Source: an uncultured Phycisphaerales bacterium (GTDB taxonomy: Bacteria > Planctomycetota > Phycisphaerae > Phycisphaerales > UBA1924). From it: 12,295 nt of DNA. A program made the position numbers and the translations under genes. The notes beneath the pieces were generated by a model. It searched no databases. It had not been told where the DNA came from and saw only the letters and a program-made list of their open reading frames with translations. The stretch spans positions 1 to 12,295 of the forward strand of contig CALMQD010000590.1 in the NCBI GenBank assembly GCA_937871415.1. The letters run 5' to 3'. Shown one piece after another: positions 1 through 6,517 of this stretch; the stretch's first letter is position 1, and each line of letters begins with the position of its first letter.

Positions 1-1068
1 ATTCTGTCGGGCATCATCGTCGCCGCTTTCGGCATCGTCGGCATCAACGACAAAGGCCTCACCGTTCTGCACTGGGAGTTCCCGGGCATCTTCACCACGA
101 AGTGGATACCCGAGCCGGTGTTCTACAAACTGCTGTTCACGAACCTCGGCATCAAGTGGTGGCTCGCATGGATCGCCTCGATCCTCGCGCTCGTTTCCAC
201 CGCCGGGCTCTTCCCGTACTTCCTCGCCTCGGGATCGATTGAACTGACGCTCAGCCGCCCCATCGGGCGGCTGCGTCTCTGCCTCTACAAGTACGCCTGC
301 GGCCTGCTCTTCGTCGCCCTCCAGGTCTCCGTCTTCGCACTCGCCTCGTTCCTGGTCATCGGCCTGCGCGGCAAGACGTGGGAGCCCGGCGTCCTGCTGG
401 CCATCCCCATCACGGTCGCGATCTTCAGTTTCCTCTACTGCGTCTGCGTCCTGCTCGGCGTGCTCACCCGGTCGACCATCGCCTCGCTCCTGCTCACGAT
501 GCTCTTCTGGTTCCTGGTGTTCGGGGTTCACACGACCGAGCAGTCGCTCCTGTTCTTTAAGGAGCGCAACGCCCTCCAAGTGGAAAGCACCCGCAACCGG
601 ATCGAGGCCGACGAAGCCCGCGCCCAGCGCCGATTGGCCGAGAACAAGCCCAAGGACGGGGTGGACCCGGCGACCGGCCTCACCGAGGTCGAAAGGGATC
701 GTCTCGAGTCGCGTCGCAAGCGCCTGGTTGAACTCCAGAGCACCGCCAAGCCGCTCTCCCGTTTCCACACGGGTTTCTACGCCCTCAAGACGGTCCTGCC
801 CAAGACCACCGAAACCGCCGAACTCCTCGAGCGAGCCCTCCTGAGCAAGGAAGACCGCGAGCAACTCCGCAACTTCAGCCCCGGCGCCAACCGCCCGGAC
901 CCGGAGTTCGGCGACAACGATGCGCCGTTCACACAATCGGAACTCGGCGAGCGCGTGGAGAACGAGACCCTCTCTCGCTCCGTCGGGTGGGTCCTGGGGT
1001 CGTCACTCGGATTTGAGTGTTTCGTGCTGGGCATCGCCGCGTGGATCTTCGCCCGCCGCGATTTCTGA
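1..1068 (+). CDS. ABC-2 type transporter permease, 5'-truncated by the window edge
   Basis: The frame is open from base 1 to the TGA at 1066-1068, giving 355 visible residues, so the true start lies upstream. The GTG at 118 is internal: hydrophobic residues precede it in frame. Membrane segments are visible at about residues 1-16, 53-78, 98-121, 130-154, 158-176 and 328-350. Between the first and second group lies the hallmark stretch FLASGSIELTLSRPIGR, typical of ABC-2 permeases, in which a short amphipathic segment leads into the next helix. Between the fifth and sixth helices is a charged soluble insert of about 130-140 residues (about 187-320), rich in Glu/Arg and probably partly coiled coil. 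Family knowledge: such permeases pair with an ABC ATPase to move a substrate across the inner membrane; the ATPase would be expected upstream. The substrate cannot be told from the sequence. A terminator follows at 1124-1165. Confidence 0.85.
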   Translation: MLSGIIVAAFGIVGINDKGLTVLHWEFPGIFTTKWIPEPVFYKLLFTNLGIKWWLAWIASILALVSTAGLFPYFLASGSIELTLSRPIGRLRLCLYKYACGLLFVALQVSVFALASFLVIGLRGKTWEPGVLLAIPITVAIFSFLYCVCVLLGVLTRSTIASLLLTMLFWFLVFGVHTTEQSLLFFKERNALQVESTRNRIEADEARAQRRLAENKPKDGVDPATGLTEVERDRLESRRKRLVELQSTAKPLSRFHTGFYALKTVLPKTTETAELLERALLSKEDREQLRNFSPGANRPDPEFGDNDAPFTQSELGERVENETLSRSVGWVLGSSLGFECFVLGIAAWIFARRDF

Positions 1069-1123
1069 CGCCCTCCCGGTTCCCGTTCGCAACGCGCTCA
1101 ACCGCGAGCAAACAAGAAACAAC

Positions 1124-1170
1124 CAGGCCCGCGCCGTCCTTGGCACGGGCCTGGCCTTTGAGTTTCTTTC
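1124..1170. terminator. Bidirectional Rho-independent terminator between convergent genes
   Basis: A 12-base-pair stem pairs 1124-1135 with 1142-1153, with one C-A mismatch (1132/1145) and a six-base loop GTCCTT. On the + strand it is followed by a T-rich run (CTTTGAGTTTCTTTC, about 1156-1170). On the - strand the A-rich bases 1109-1122 give a T-rich tail. It lies between the permease (ends 1068) and the regulator on the opposite strand (ends 1219), so it can serve both. Confidence 0.75.
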
Positions 1171-1218
1171 TCCGCCGAGCGAGCGGGCTCGCGCCCAACC
1201 CGGGCGCGGCGTTCGGCC

Positions 1219-1818
1219 TCAGGCGACCATCGACGTGCACGTCTCGATCGCCTCGATCACCTGACGAACCTGGAACGGCTTCTTCAGGAGCGAGTCGAAG
1301 CCCTGTACCTTGAGCTGCCCCGCCTGGGCCTCGGTCACCTTCCCGCTCATCGCGATGATCTTCGTCATCTGCAGGTCGTCGTCCGAACGCACCATGTGCG
1401 CCAGCGCCTTGACGTCGCCCGGATTGCCCGAGGTCTCGCCCAGGTGCAGGTCCAGCAGCATCACGTGCGGCTTGAAGCGGTCGCACTCGACGCCCGCCTG
1501 GAACGAGCTCGTCGCCGTGCGCACTTCGTAGTTCGCCTGATCGGAGAGCACCTTCGAGAGCACGTCCACGATCTCCTGCTCGTCGTCGACGATCAGGATG
1601 CGCGTCTTGCCCCCAGCGATCCCGTCGAACGGGATCCCGTGCTCCTTCATGAAGCGCACGAGCTGAGCAACGGGGATCCGACGGTCCTTCGACCCCGGGA
1701 TCCGGTAGCCCTTGAGCTGACCGGTGTCGAACCACTTCGACACGGTGCGCGGGGCCACGTTGCAGATCTTGGCGACCTCGCCGGTCGTCAACACGTCTTT
1801 TTCAAAGGGCAGAGGCAT
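1219..1818 (-). CDS. Response regulator: excisionase/BldC-like HTH plus receiver domain
   Basis: This is a 199-residue two-domain protein. Residues 8-62 form an excisionase/MerR-like winged helix (LTTGEVAKICNVAPRTVSKW, then the wing GYRIPGSKDRRIP), a fold that binds DNA. Residues 72-196 form a CheY-like receiver with all expected residues: acidic pair D78-D79 in ILIVDDEQE, phospho-acceptor D123 in MLLDLHL, switch residue S158 in AMSGK, and K180 in LLKKPF. By family knowledge a sensor histidine kinase phosphorylates D123 and changes DNA binding; the usual order (receiver first) is reversed here. ATG at 1818 is chosen because GAGG sits 8 bases upstream and the HTH starts right after it. No kinase gene is in the window, so it is an orphan regulator here. 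It is divergent from the HEAT-repeat/secretion genes and could regulate them, but nothing in the sequence proves this. Confidence 0.9.
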   Translation of the reverse strand: MPLPFEKDVLTTGEVAKICNVAPRTVSKWFDTGQLKGYRIPGSKDRRIPVAQLVRFMKEHGIPFDGIAGGKTRILIVDDEQEIVDVLSKVLSDQANYEVRTATSSFQAGVECDRFKPHVMLLDLHLGETSGNPGDVKALAHMVRSDDDLQMTKIIAMSGKVTEAQAGQLKVQGFDSLLKKPFQVRQVIEAIETCTSMVA

Positions 1819-2311
1819 CGTCTCGTCCTCGCAAACAGAGAGTCCGGTTCGGCCGCTTCACCAGACGAGCGGCGGCGACCTTGGATCGGACTCTTGGCGC
1901 GAGGTCTTGACGTCTGAATCGACTGACCCGTCAAAATCAACTATCCGGACTTGGCCGGACCGGCGGAAAGTGCCTGTTTCTCCGTCTGGTGTTGCTGTCG
2001 GAATCACGCGGGCGCCGACCACCACCCCGCGCCCCATTGCCCGATCGGCCCGCCTCCCGGCCTTTGCGAAGCCTTTTTCCTCGCCCCCACCCGGTTTTCG
2101 ATGTGATCCGCCGGCCCCGATGGATCACCGAACAAACATCAACCATTGACCCCAACTGATTGACACCGCTTCACCTTTCGCGTTAGGTTACTCCCCCGCG
2201 CGCGTTCTCGGATCACCATGCATCCGCGTCCAGCGCGTGTTCGTAACTGATTCGGACCTCGGCGCCCCGGCGGCGCACCAGTGTTCGTCTCGACATCGCG
2301 AGGAGCCCCCT
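1819..2311. other. Divergent intergenic region
   Basis: About 490 bases separate the starts of the response regulator (-) and the HEAT-repeat protein (+). No convincing coding sequence lies inside: the short open frames have no Shine-Dalgarno and no recognisable product. It holds an 8-base perfect inverted repeat AGAGTCCG/CGGACTCT (1839-1846 and 1887-1894) in the regulator leader, a 6-base inverted repeat TTGACG/CGTCAA (1907-1912 and 1929-1934), and a promoter-like site at 2160-2189. Its A+T content looks higher than that of the flanking genes. Confidence 0.6.
2160..2189 (+). promoter_or_regulatory. Candidate sigma-70-type promoter for the HEAT-repeat gene
   Basis: A perfect -35 hexamer TTGACA lies at 2160-2165. 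After an 18-base spacer comes TAGGTT (2184-2189), which keeps the first, second and last bases of the -10 consensus. Transcription would start near 2196, leaving a leader of about 115 bases before the GTG at 2312. A second copy of the -35-like word, ATTGACCCC, lies 14 bases upstream (2145-2153 against ATTGACACC at 2159-2167). Motif match only. Confidence 0.4.
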
Positions 2312-4516
2312 GTGCAGCATCCGTCCGCGTCCCGTCTGACCCAGCTCTCGCTGGCCATGCTCCTGGTGTCTCTGGCCGGACAGCCCGTCTCCGCCCAGAC
2401 CGACGCGAGCCGCTCGACCGGAACGACCGCCGCGACCAAGACCGACCCCAAGGCGATGCTCGACGACTTCGAGCACTACGTCCTGATCGACCGCGCCGAC
2501 GTCGCCGCCGCCACCGGACAGGCGCTGCTCGACCTCAACCTTTCGCCCACCGAGTTCGTCAGCGTGGTCGAAGGCTCGCGCCGCGGGGTCGGCCAGTTCA
2601 ACAAGGCCATCAACCGCGCCATGGCCCGGCGCGAACTCGAGACCATCGCCGCCCAACTCCTCAAGGCCTACGAGTCCGGCAAGCTCGCCACCGCTCGCAG
2701 CCCCGAGGCCGTCACCAACGCCATCAAGGACCTCACCGGCACTCAGCGCCAGCGACTCTTCGCCGCCCAGCGCCTGATCGCGGCGGGCGAGTACGCCATG
2801 CCGCAGCTCCTCTCCGCCCTGCTCGGCGGCGATATCCGCCTGAGCACCGAGGTCCGACGGGTCATGGTCGAGATGGGCCGCCAGGCCGTCGTTCCGCTGA
2901 CCACCGCCCTCCCGGACCTCGATCCGGTCGGCCAGGAACTGGTCGTGAGCGTGCTGGGGGACATCACCTATACCCACTCCCTCCCCTACCTCTACGACCT
3001 CCGCGCGTCGACCACGAGCCCGAACGTCCGGACGGCCTGCGAAGAAGCCATCCGCAAGATCGCCGTCGTCGTCAACGACGCCACGCCGATCGCCGACCGC
3101 TATGTCGAAGTCGCCAACAGCTTCTACAAGGAAACCCCGACCCTCACGCCCTTCCAGGATGATCAGAACCAGCTCTGGTGGGGCTACGACCCGCGCATCG
3201 GCCTGACCTTCACCGCGATCGATACCTCGGTCTATCACGAGGCCATGGCGATGCGACTGACCGAGCGCGCCCTCACGCTCGATCCTGCCAACGAGAAGGG
3301 TGTCGCGCTCTGGATCGCCGCCAACTTCTCCCGAGAGATCGACTCACCGGCCAACTACGCCAACCCCGCCTACCCGGCGACGCGCCGCGACGCGATGTAC
3401 TACGCCGTCGCTGCGGGCTCCTCCACCGCCCAGCGCGTCCTGGCCCGCGCGATCGACGACATCGACACGCCGCTGGCACGCAAGGCGATCGCCGCGACCG
3501 AGAAGACCGCGGGCGGCAACGGCCTGTGGGAAGGCCTCGGCTCGCGTAAGCCGCTGCTCGAAGCGCTGCGCTACTCGAACCGGCGCGTGCAGTACGAGGC
3601 GGCGATGGCCCTGGGCGCCGCCCAGCCGCGCCAGCCGTTCGAAGGCTCCGACCGGGTCGTCCCCATCCTCGCCAGCGCCATCCGCGACGTCGGCGCCAAG
3701 TACGCCGTCGTCCTGGCGAGCGACGCCGAACGCCAGGCTTCGCTCGTGGGCATCCTGCAGGGCAAGGGCTACACCGTCCTCCCCGCCGCGGCCTCCTTCA
3801 CCGACATCGAGCAGGCTCTCGCGGACGCTCCGGGCGTCGACCTCATCGTGACCGACCTGCCGTCGGGCTCGACCGCCGACGCCCTGGACCAGGCCCGTTC
3901 GCGGATGAAACTCCGCGCAACGCCCGTCCTCGCGCTCGTGAGCGCCCAGGGCTACGCCGACCTGGCCGTGAAGTTCTCGCGTGACACCAGCGTCCGCATC
4001 GCCCGCGCGGGCCTGAGCGCCGACGAGATCGGTGTCTCTTCCGAGCAGCTCGTCGACAAGGCCACGGGCGGCAGCATCAGCAACGAAGAGGCCGAGGCGT
4101 ACCGCACCCAGGCGCTCCACGTGCTCCGCGACCTGGGCGTCTCTTCCAACAACGTCCTGAACATCGCCGACGCCGCGGGCCCGCTCATCTCCGCCCTCGG
4201 CGCCAGCACCGGCCCCAATCGTCTCCTCGTCGGCGAGGTCCTGGCCTATGTGCCCACCAAATCGGCGCAGCAGGCCCTCTTCGACGCGGCGATGGCCCCC
4301 GAGGCCGCGGGCCAGGAACGCGTCGCGCTCCTCGAACGCGTCGCCATGAGCGCCAAGCGCACCGGCAACCAGTTGAACGACCGCCAGGTCGCGTCGCTGG
4401 TCGAACTGGTCAAGACCGGCGGCGACGCCGAGGCCACCGCCGCCGCTTCACTCATGGGCGCGCTCAACCTCCCCAACGCCAACATCGTCCCGCTGATCCT
4501 GGGCAAGGGCGGCTAA
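2312..4516 (+). CDS. Exported HEAT-repeat protein with degenerate receiver-like domain
   Basis: The chosen start is GTG at 2312, with AGGAG at 2301-2305 and a 6-base spacer. The frame is open back to a GTG at 2237, but only the 2312 start gives a clean signal peptide: residues 1-28, hydrophobic LSLAMLLVSLAG, cleavage after VSA. The product is 734 residues. Helical HEAT-like repeats are visible at about 160-250 (MPQLLSALLGG, then VRRVMVEMGRQAVVPL), 413-460 (RKPLLEALRYSNRRVQYEAA) and again near the C-terminus (about 630-734). Residues 463-590 resemble a CheY-like receiver: YAVVLASDAERQ with D471, VDLIVTDLP with D515, and ALVSAQG with S544. The spacings of 44 and 29 residues match CheY (44 and 30), but the conserved lysine is missing. 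The signal peptide puts it outside the cytoplasm, where phosphotransfer is not expected, so a structural or binding role is inferred. It lies just upstream of the secretion cluster and is separated from it by a terminator-like hairpin. Confidence 0.85.
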   Translation: MQHPSASRLTQLSLAMLLVSLAGQPVSAQTDASRSTGTTAATKTDPKAMLDDFEHYVLIDRADVAAATGQALLDLNLSPTEFVSVVEGSRRGVGQFNKAINRAMARRELETIAAQLLKAYESGKLATARSPEAVTNAIKDLTGTQRQRLFAAQRLIAAGEYAMPQLLSALLGGDIRLSTEVRRVMVEMGRQAVVPLTTALPDLDPVGQELVVSVLGDITYTHSLPYLYDLRASTTSPNVRTACEEAIRKIAVVVNDATPIADRYVEVANSFYKETPTLTPFQDDQNQLWWGYDPRIGLTFTAIDTSVYHEAMAMRLTERALTLDPANEKGVALWIAANFSREIDSPANYANPAYPATRRDAMYYAVAAGSSTAQRVLARAIDDIDTPLARKAIAATEKTAGGNGLWEGLGSRKPLLEALRYSNRRVQYEAAMALGAAQPRQPFEGSDRVVPILASAIRDVGAKYAVVLASDAERQASLVGILQGKGYTVLPAAASFTDIEQALADAPGVDLIVTDLPSGSTADALDQARSRMKLRATPVLALVSAQGYADLAVKFSRDTSVRIARAGLSADEIGVSSEQLVDKATGGSISNEEAEAYRTQALHVLRDLGVSSNNVLNIADAAGPLISALGASTGPNRLLVGEVLAYVPTKSAQQALFDAAMAPEAAGQERVALLERVAMSAKRTGNQLNDRQVASLVELVKTGGDAEATAAASLMGALNLPNANIVPLILGKGG

Positions 4517-4565
4517 GACCGTTCCGCGCGGAAGTCCCCTCGCTCGCCTCAACCAATCCCCCCAC

Positions 4566-4599
4566 GCGCGCCGCGGCCATCCGCCGCGGCGTGTTCTTT
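4566..4599 (+). terminator. Terminator-like hairpin after the HEAT-repeat gene
   Basis: A 12-pair stem links 4566-4577 to 4583-4594 with a five-base loop CATCC. It is almost all G-C, with two G-T wobbles at the open end. A short, weak T tract follows (TTCTTT, 4594-4599). It lies 50 bases after the HEAT-repeat stop codon. The weak tail makes it a less certain terminator. Confidence 0.5.
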
Positions 4600-4831
4600 G
4601 GGCTCGCGCGATCGGGTGCTCGCGTCCCATCAGCTGGGCGACCCCGCCTGATAACCCTGCCAACGGGCGGGTAACCGCGCCTCGCCTCCTCGCCAGTCGG
4701 GTTAGAGCGCACAGCTTGGCGCCCACCGCACGCCGCACGACTCAACACCGCGCACCACACCCCGCGCCGATCCGATGCTGGGAGTGTTCGCATGCCCGCT
4801 TCGGGTGGCGACGTTCAACCCGCGTGTCACG

Positions 4832-4869
4832 GCCCGGGGAAGTGTGTGCCCCGGGCGCTCAAGTGTGTG
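4832..4869 (+). promoter_or_regulatory. Leader hairpin and repeated AAGTGTGTG before pseudopilin 1
   Basis: GCCCGGGG (4832-4839) pairs perfectly with CCCCGGGC (4849-4856), and the nine-base loop is AAGTGTGTG (4840-4848). The same nine bases recur unpaired at 4861-4869, immediately before the Shine-Dalgarno AAGGAG (4872-4877). One copy is thus presented in a hairpin loop and the other beside the ribosome site. It could stabilise the mRNA or bind a regulator; function is inference. Confidence 0.45.
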
Positions 4870-4885
4870 GTAAGGAGACTCCTGT

Positions 4886-5392
4886 ATGCGCAATCGTGTT
4901 CGGAAGGCCTTCACGCTCGTCGAAATCCTCATCGTCGTCGTGATCCTCGGCATCCTGGCCGCCATCGTCATCCCCCAGTTCACCAACGCCAGCCAGGAGG
5001 CGCAGGTGGGCAACATCCAGACGCAGCTGCAGACGATCCGCAGCCAGATCGAGCTCTTCCGCGTCCGGAACAACGGTTCGTCGCCCGACATCGCCGGCGA
5101 CGTGGACGCTTCGTTCTCCGACCTGCTCGTCGGTACGGGCAACCAGCTCAGCCTCGGCACGGAGAACTCCTTCGGCCGCACGCAGGAGCCGTACGCCCGC
5201 ACGCGTCCGGTGAACCCGCGCAACGGCTCGAACTCGGTGGTCGAGGACGCGACCCCGCGCACGACCGCCGGCAGCGCCGCGGCCACCCCGGGTGGCGCGG
5301 GCTGGTACTACAACAGCGCGACGGGCGAGTTCGCCGCCGCCGGCTTCGACGAGTCCACGAACACGTGGGTCGCCGAGTCGACCGGTCCGTAA
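4886..5392 (+). CDS. Type II secretion / type IV pilin-like major pseudopilin (PulG/GspG-like)
   Basis: ATG at 4886 follows AAGGAG (4872-4877) with an 8-base gap. The 168-residue product has a short basic leader MRNRVRKA and then the class III prepilin signal FTLVEILIVV, with the conserved Glu at position 5 of the mature protein. A prepilin peptidase would cut after Ala8. The hydrophobic helix (about 9-30) anchors the protein in the inner membrane before assembly; residues 31-57 continue the amphipathic helix (NIQTQLQTIRSQIELFRVRN). The globular part ends in a GWYYNSATGEFAAAGFD motif shared with the pseudopilin at 5529 and the secretin tail. Family role: subunit of the periplasmic pseudopilus of a type II secretion-like machine. 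Its own leader hairpin and a strong terminator (5421-5455) suggest separate, perhaps higher, expression, as expected for the major subunit. GspG itself or a type IV pilin are both possible identities. Confidence 0.85.
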   Translation: MRNRVRKAFTLVEILIVVVILGILAAIVIPQFTNASQEAQVGNIQTQLQTIRSQIELFRVRNNGSSPDIAGDVDASFSDLLVGTGNQLSLGTENSFGRTQEPYARTRPVNPRNGSNSVVEDATPRTTAGSAAATPGGAGWYYNSATGEFAAAGFDESTNTWVAESTGP

Positions 5393-5420
5393 GGCTCTGC
5401 CTGAGCAAGCATGACTTCAC

Positions 5421-5455
5421 ACGGGCGGCCGGCGAGAGCCGATCGCCCGTTTTTC
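5421..5455 (+). terminator. Rho-independent terminator between the two pseudopilin genes
   Basis: ACGGGCG (5421-5427) pairs with CGCCCGT (5444-5450). The stem continues inward through a G-T wobble and a C-A mismatch to CGGC/GCCG, closed by a GAGA tetraloop (5434-5437). TTTTT (5450-5454) follows directly. It lies 28 bases after the first pseudopilin stop and has the best terminator shape in the cluster. Confidence 0.8.
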
Positions 5456-5490
5456 AAGGGCCCTTCAGGGGCGGTCCAACCGGTGGAGGC

Positions 5491-5521
5491 GCGGGGCTCT
5501 TGCGCCCCGCTCTGCGGAGCC
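5491..5521 (+). promoter_or_regulatory. Leader hairpin overlapping the Shine-Dalgarno of pseudopilin 2
   Basis: GCGGGGC (5491-5497) pairs perfectly with GCCCCGC (5504-5510), loop TCTTGC. A competing pairing exists between GGCTC (5495-5499) and GAGCC (5517-5521), which would sequester part of the Shine-Dalgarno GGAG (5516-5519). The two structures exclude each other, so a translational switch is conceivable. With stems this short in GC-rich DNA, chance is a real alternative. Confidence 0.3.
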
Positions 5522-5528
5522 AAACGGT

Positions 5529-5975
5529 ATGAGGCGTCATTCGGCCTTCACGCTCGTCGAGATCCTCATCGTCGTCGTCATCCTCGGCATCCTGGCGGCC
5601 ATCGTCATCCCCACCTTCACCCGCGCGACCTCCGATGCCCAGGCCAACGCCACGCTCACCGACCTGGTGAAGATGCGCCGGGCCATCGGCGTCTATCGCG
5701 CCCGCAACAACGGCCAGATGCCCCCCATCGTCGAGGCCGACGGCGACCCCGCCGTCCAGTGGGGCCCGCTCGTGGGTCAGTCCGGCGAGTACATGCAGGG
5801 CCCGCCCGTGAACGCCTGGGTCGGCGGCGATAACGCCCGGAAGGTCGCGGTCATCGAGAACTACGAACCCGCCGCCGATTTCCAGACCGACTACGGCTGG
5901 ATCTTCGATCCGGTCACCGGCGAGCTCTACGCCGCGTCTTTCGACGCGACCGACAAGCCGCTCCCGCGGAACTAA
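5529..5975 (+). CDS. Type II secretion / type IV pilin-like pseudopilin, second copy
   Basis: ATG at 5529 follows GGAG (5516-5519) with a 9-base gap. The 148-residue product starts MRRHSA and then FTLVEILIVVVILGILAAIV; a prepilin peptidase would cut after Ala6. The 22 residues after the cut are identical to those of the upstream pseudopilin, while the globular parts are diverged. The helix continues as LVKMRRAIGVYRARNNG. The C-terminus carries DYGWIFDPVTGELYAASFD, very close to DYGWIFNPETGQIWASGFD in the secretin tail at 10366-10422. Family role: pseudopilus subunit in the inner membrane and periplasm. It comes after the strong terminator of the first pseudopilin, so it needs read-through or its own promoter. 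It may start the transcription unit that continues to the following small genes. Confidence 0.85.
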   Translation: MRRHSAFTLVEILIVVVILGILAAIVIPTFTRATSDAQANATLTDLVKMRRAIGVYRARNNGQMPPIVEADGDPAVQWGPLVGQSGEYMQGPPVNAWVGGDNARKVAVIENYEPAADFQTDYGWIFDPVTGELYAASFDATDKPLPRN

Positions 5976-6060
5976 CCCCCGAACCGGCGACGCGAGCATT
6001 CTCGGGCCCGGCCCGCGCCTGTTGAGCCCGGGCCTGAACGAGCCGATGGAGGTTGTGACC

Positions 6061-6080
6061 GCGCGGCCGCGCCGCGCCTT
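6061..6080 (+). promoter_or_regulatory. Compact GC hairpin before the 118-residue gene
   Basis: GCGCGGC (6061-6067) pairs perfectly with GCCGCGC (6071-6077) across a three-base loop CGC. CTT follows, then the Shine-Dalgarno GGAG at 6083-6086. It could be a weak terminator or a processing or stability element; the T tract is too short to call it a terminator. Confidence 0.35.
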
Positions 6081-6092
6081 CCGGAGACCGCC

Positions 6093-6449
6093 ATGAGCGT
6101 CCGCGAATCCATGTCCCCCGCCGCCTGTCGCGCCGATGCCGCCCACGGGCGCGCTCGCTCCTTGCTCCCGCTCGCCGCCCTGGGCGCCGCCATCCTGGCG
6201 ATCAGCCAGGCGAGCCTCGTGCCCGCGCCCTCGAGTGCGCTCGCGCAGTCGAACAACGACGAGCCGCTCACGACCACGCCCTTCAACGCCAGCGAGCAGC
6301 GCAAACAGATGATCGAGCAGCTCCGCGCCATGAACGAACGCCTGTCGCGTATCGAGACGAAGCTCGCCCAGCCGCTGGACGTGCGCGTCAAAGAAATGCC
6401 GCCGATCCAGATCCCGCCCGCCCCCGCGCCGGGCAGCGCGCCGCGCTGA
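6093..6449 (+). CDS. Small exported or membrane-anchored coiled-coil protein, function unknown
   Basis: ATG at 6093 has GGAG at 6083-6086 with a 6-base spacer. A second in-frame ATG at 6111 is possible but has no visible Shine-Dalgarno. The 118-residue product has a basic N-region, a hydrophobic stretch at about 24-40 (LLPLAALGAAILAISQASLV) and then PSSALAQ, which could be a signal-peptidase site; otherwise the stretch is an uncleaved anchor. Residues 66-92 form a heptad-like helix (QRKQMIEQLRAMNERLSRIE), followed by a Pro-rich tail. I do not recognise a family. Its place between two pilin-like genes suggests a periplasmic accessory of the secretion machine, perhaps in the position where PilN/PilO or GspL/GspM genes sit in other clusters; it is much shorter than those proteins. 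Confidence 0.65.
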   Translation: MSVRESMSPAACRADAAHGRARSLLPLAALGAAILAISQASLVPAPSSALAQSNNDEPLTTTPFNASEQRKQMIEQLRAMNERLSRIETKLAQPLDVRVKEMPPIQIPPAPAPGSAPR

Positions 6450-6517
6450 CGCAACGCCCGCCGCGTCCCGTCCCCGCGCCGTTCCCACGCCGACTCCTTG
6501 TGTTCCGGGAGCCCACG

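Larger units (their letters stand above)
4517..4885 (+). other. Intergenic region: terminator then pseudopilin leader
   Basis: No gene is apparent in these 369 bases. The first part holds a terminator-like hairpin (4566-4599). The last 60 bases hold a strong hairpin and a duplicated 9-base word just before the pseudopilin Shine-Dalgarno (described separately). No good -35/-10 pair could be seen between them, although the pseudopilin presumably has its own promoter here. Confidence 0.5.

Noticed and set aside
929-1735. A 268-codon - strand frame overlapping the response regulator
   Set aside because: It is in the wrong frame relative to the clear receiver and HTH motifs of 1219-1818 and has an Arg/Gly-rich composition typical of a shadow frame.
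2237-2311. Upstream GTG (2237) as start of the HEAT-repeat protein
   Set aside because: It would put 25 polar residues before the signal peptide and lacks a Shine-Dalgarno; GTG 2312 has AGGAG at the right distance.
2213-4120. Long - strand open frames opposite the HEAT-repeat gene
   Set aside because: They mirror the third-position C bias of the + strand gene. The translations are low-complexity and have no Shine-Dalgarno or known motif.
4690-4885. Sigma-54 promoter upstream of pseudopilin 1 (TTGGCGCCCACCGCAC, 4718-4733)
   Set aside because: The GG and GC elements are 10 bases apart and not 12 as required, and the flanking bases do not fit the consensus.
5976-6060. GC-rich imperfect inverted repeat after pseudopilin 2 (GGCCCGG/CCGGGCC-like)
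   Set aside because: The pairing is interrupted, the loop is long and no T tract follows on either strand, so it cannot be called a terminator.
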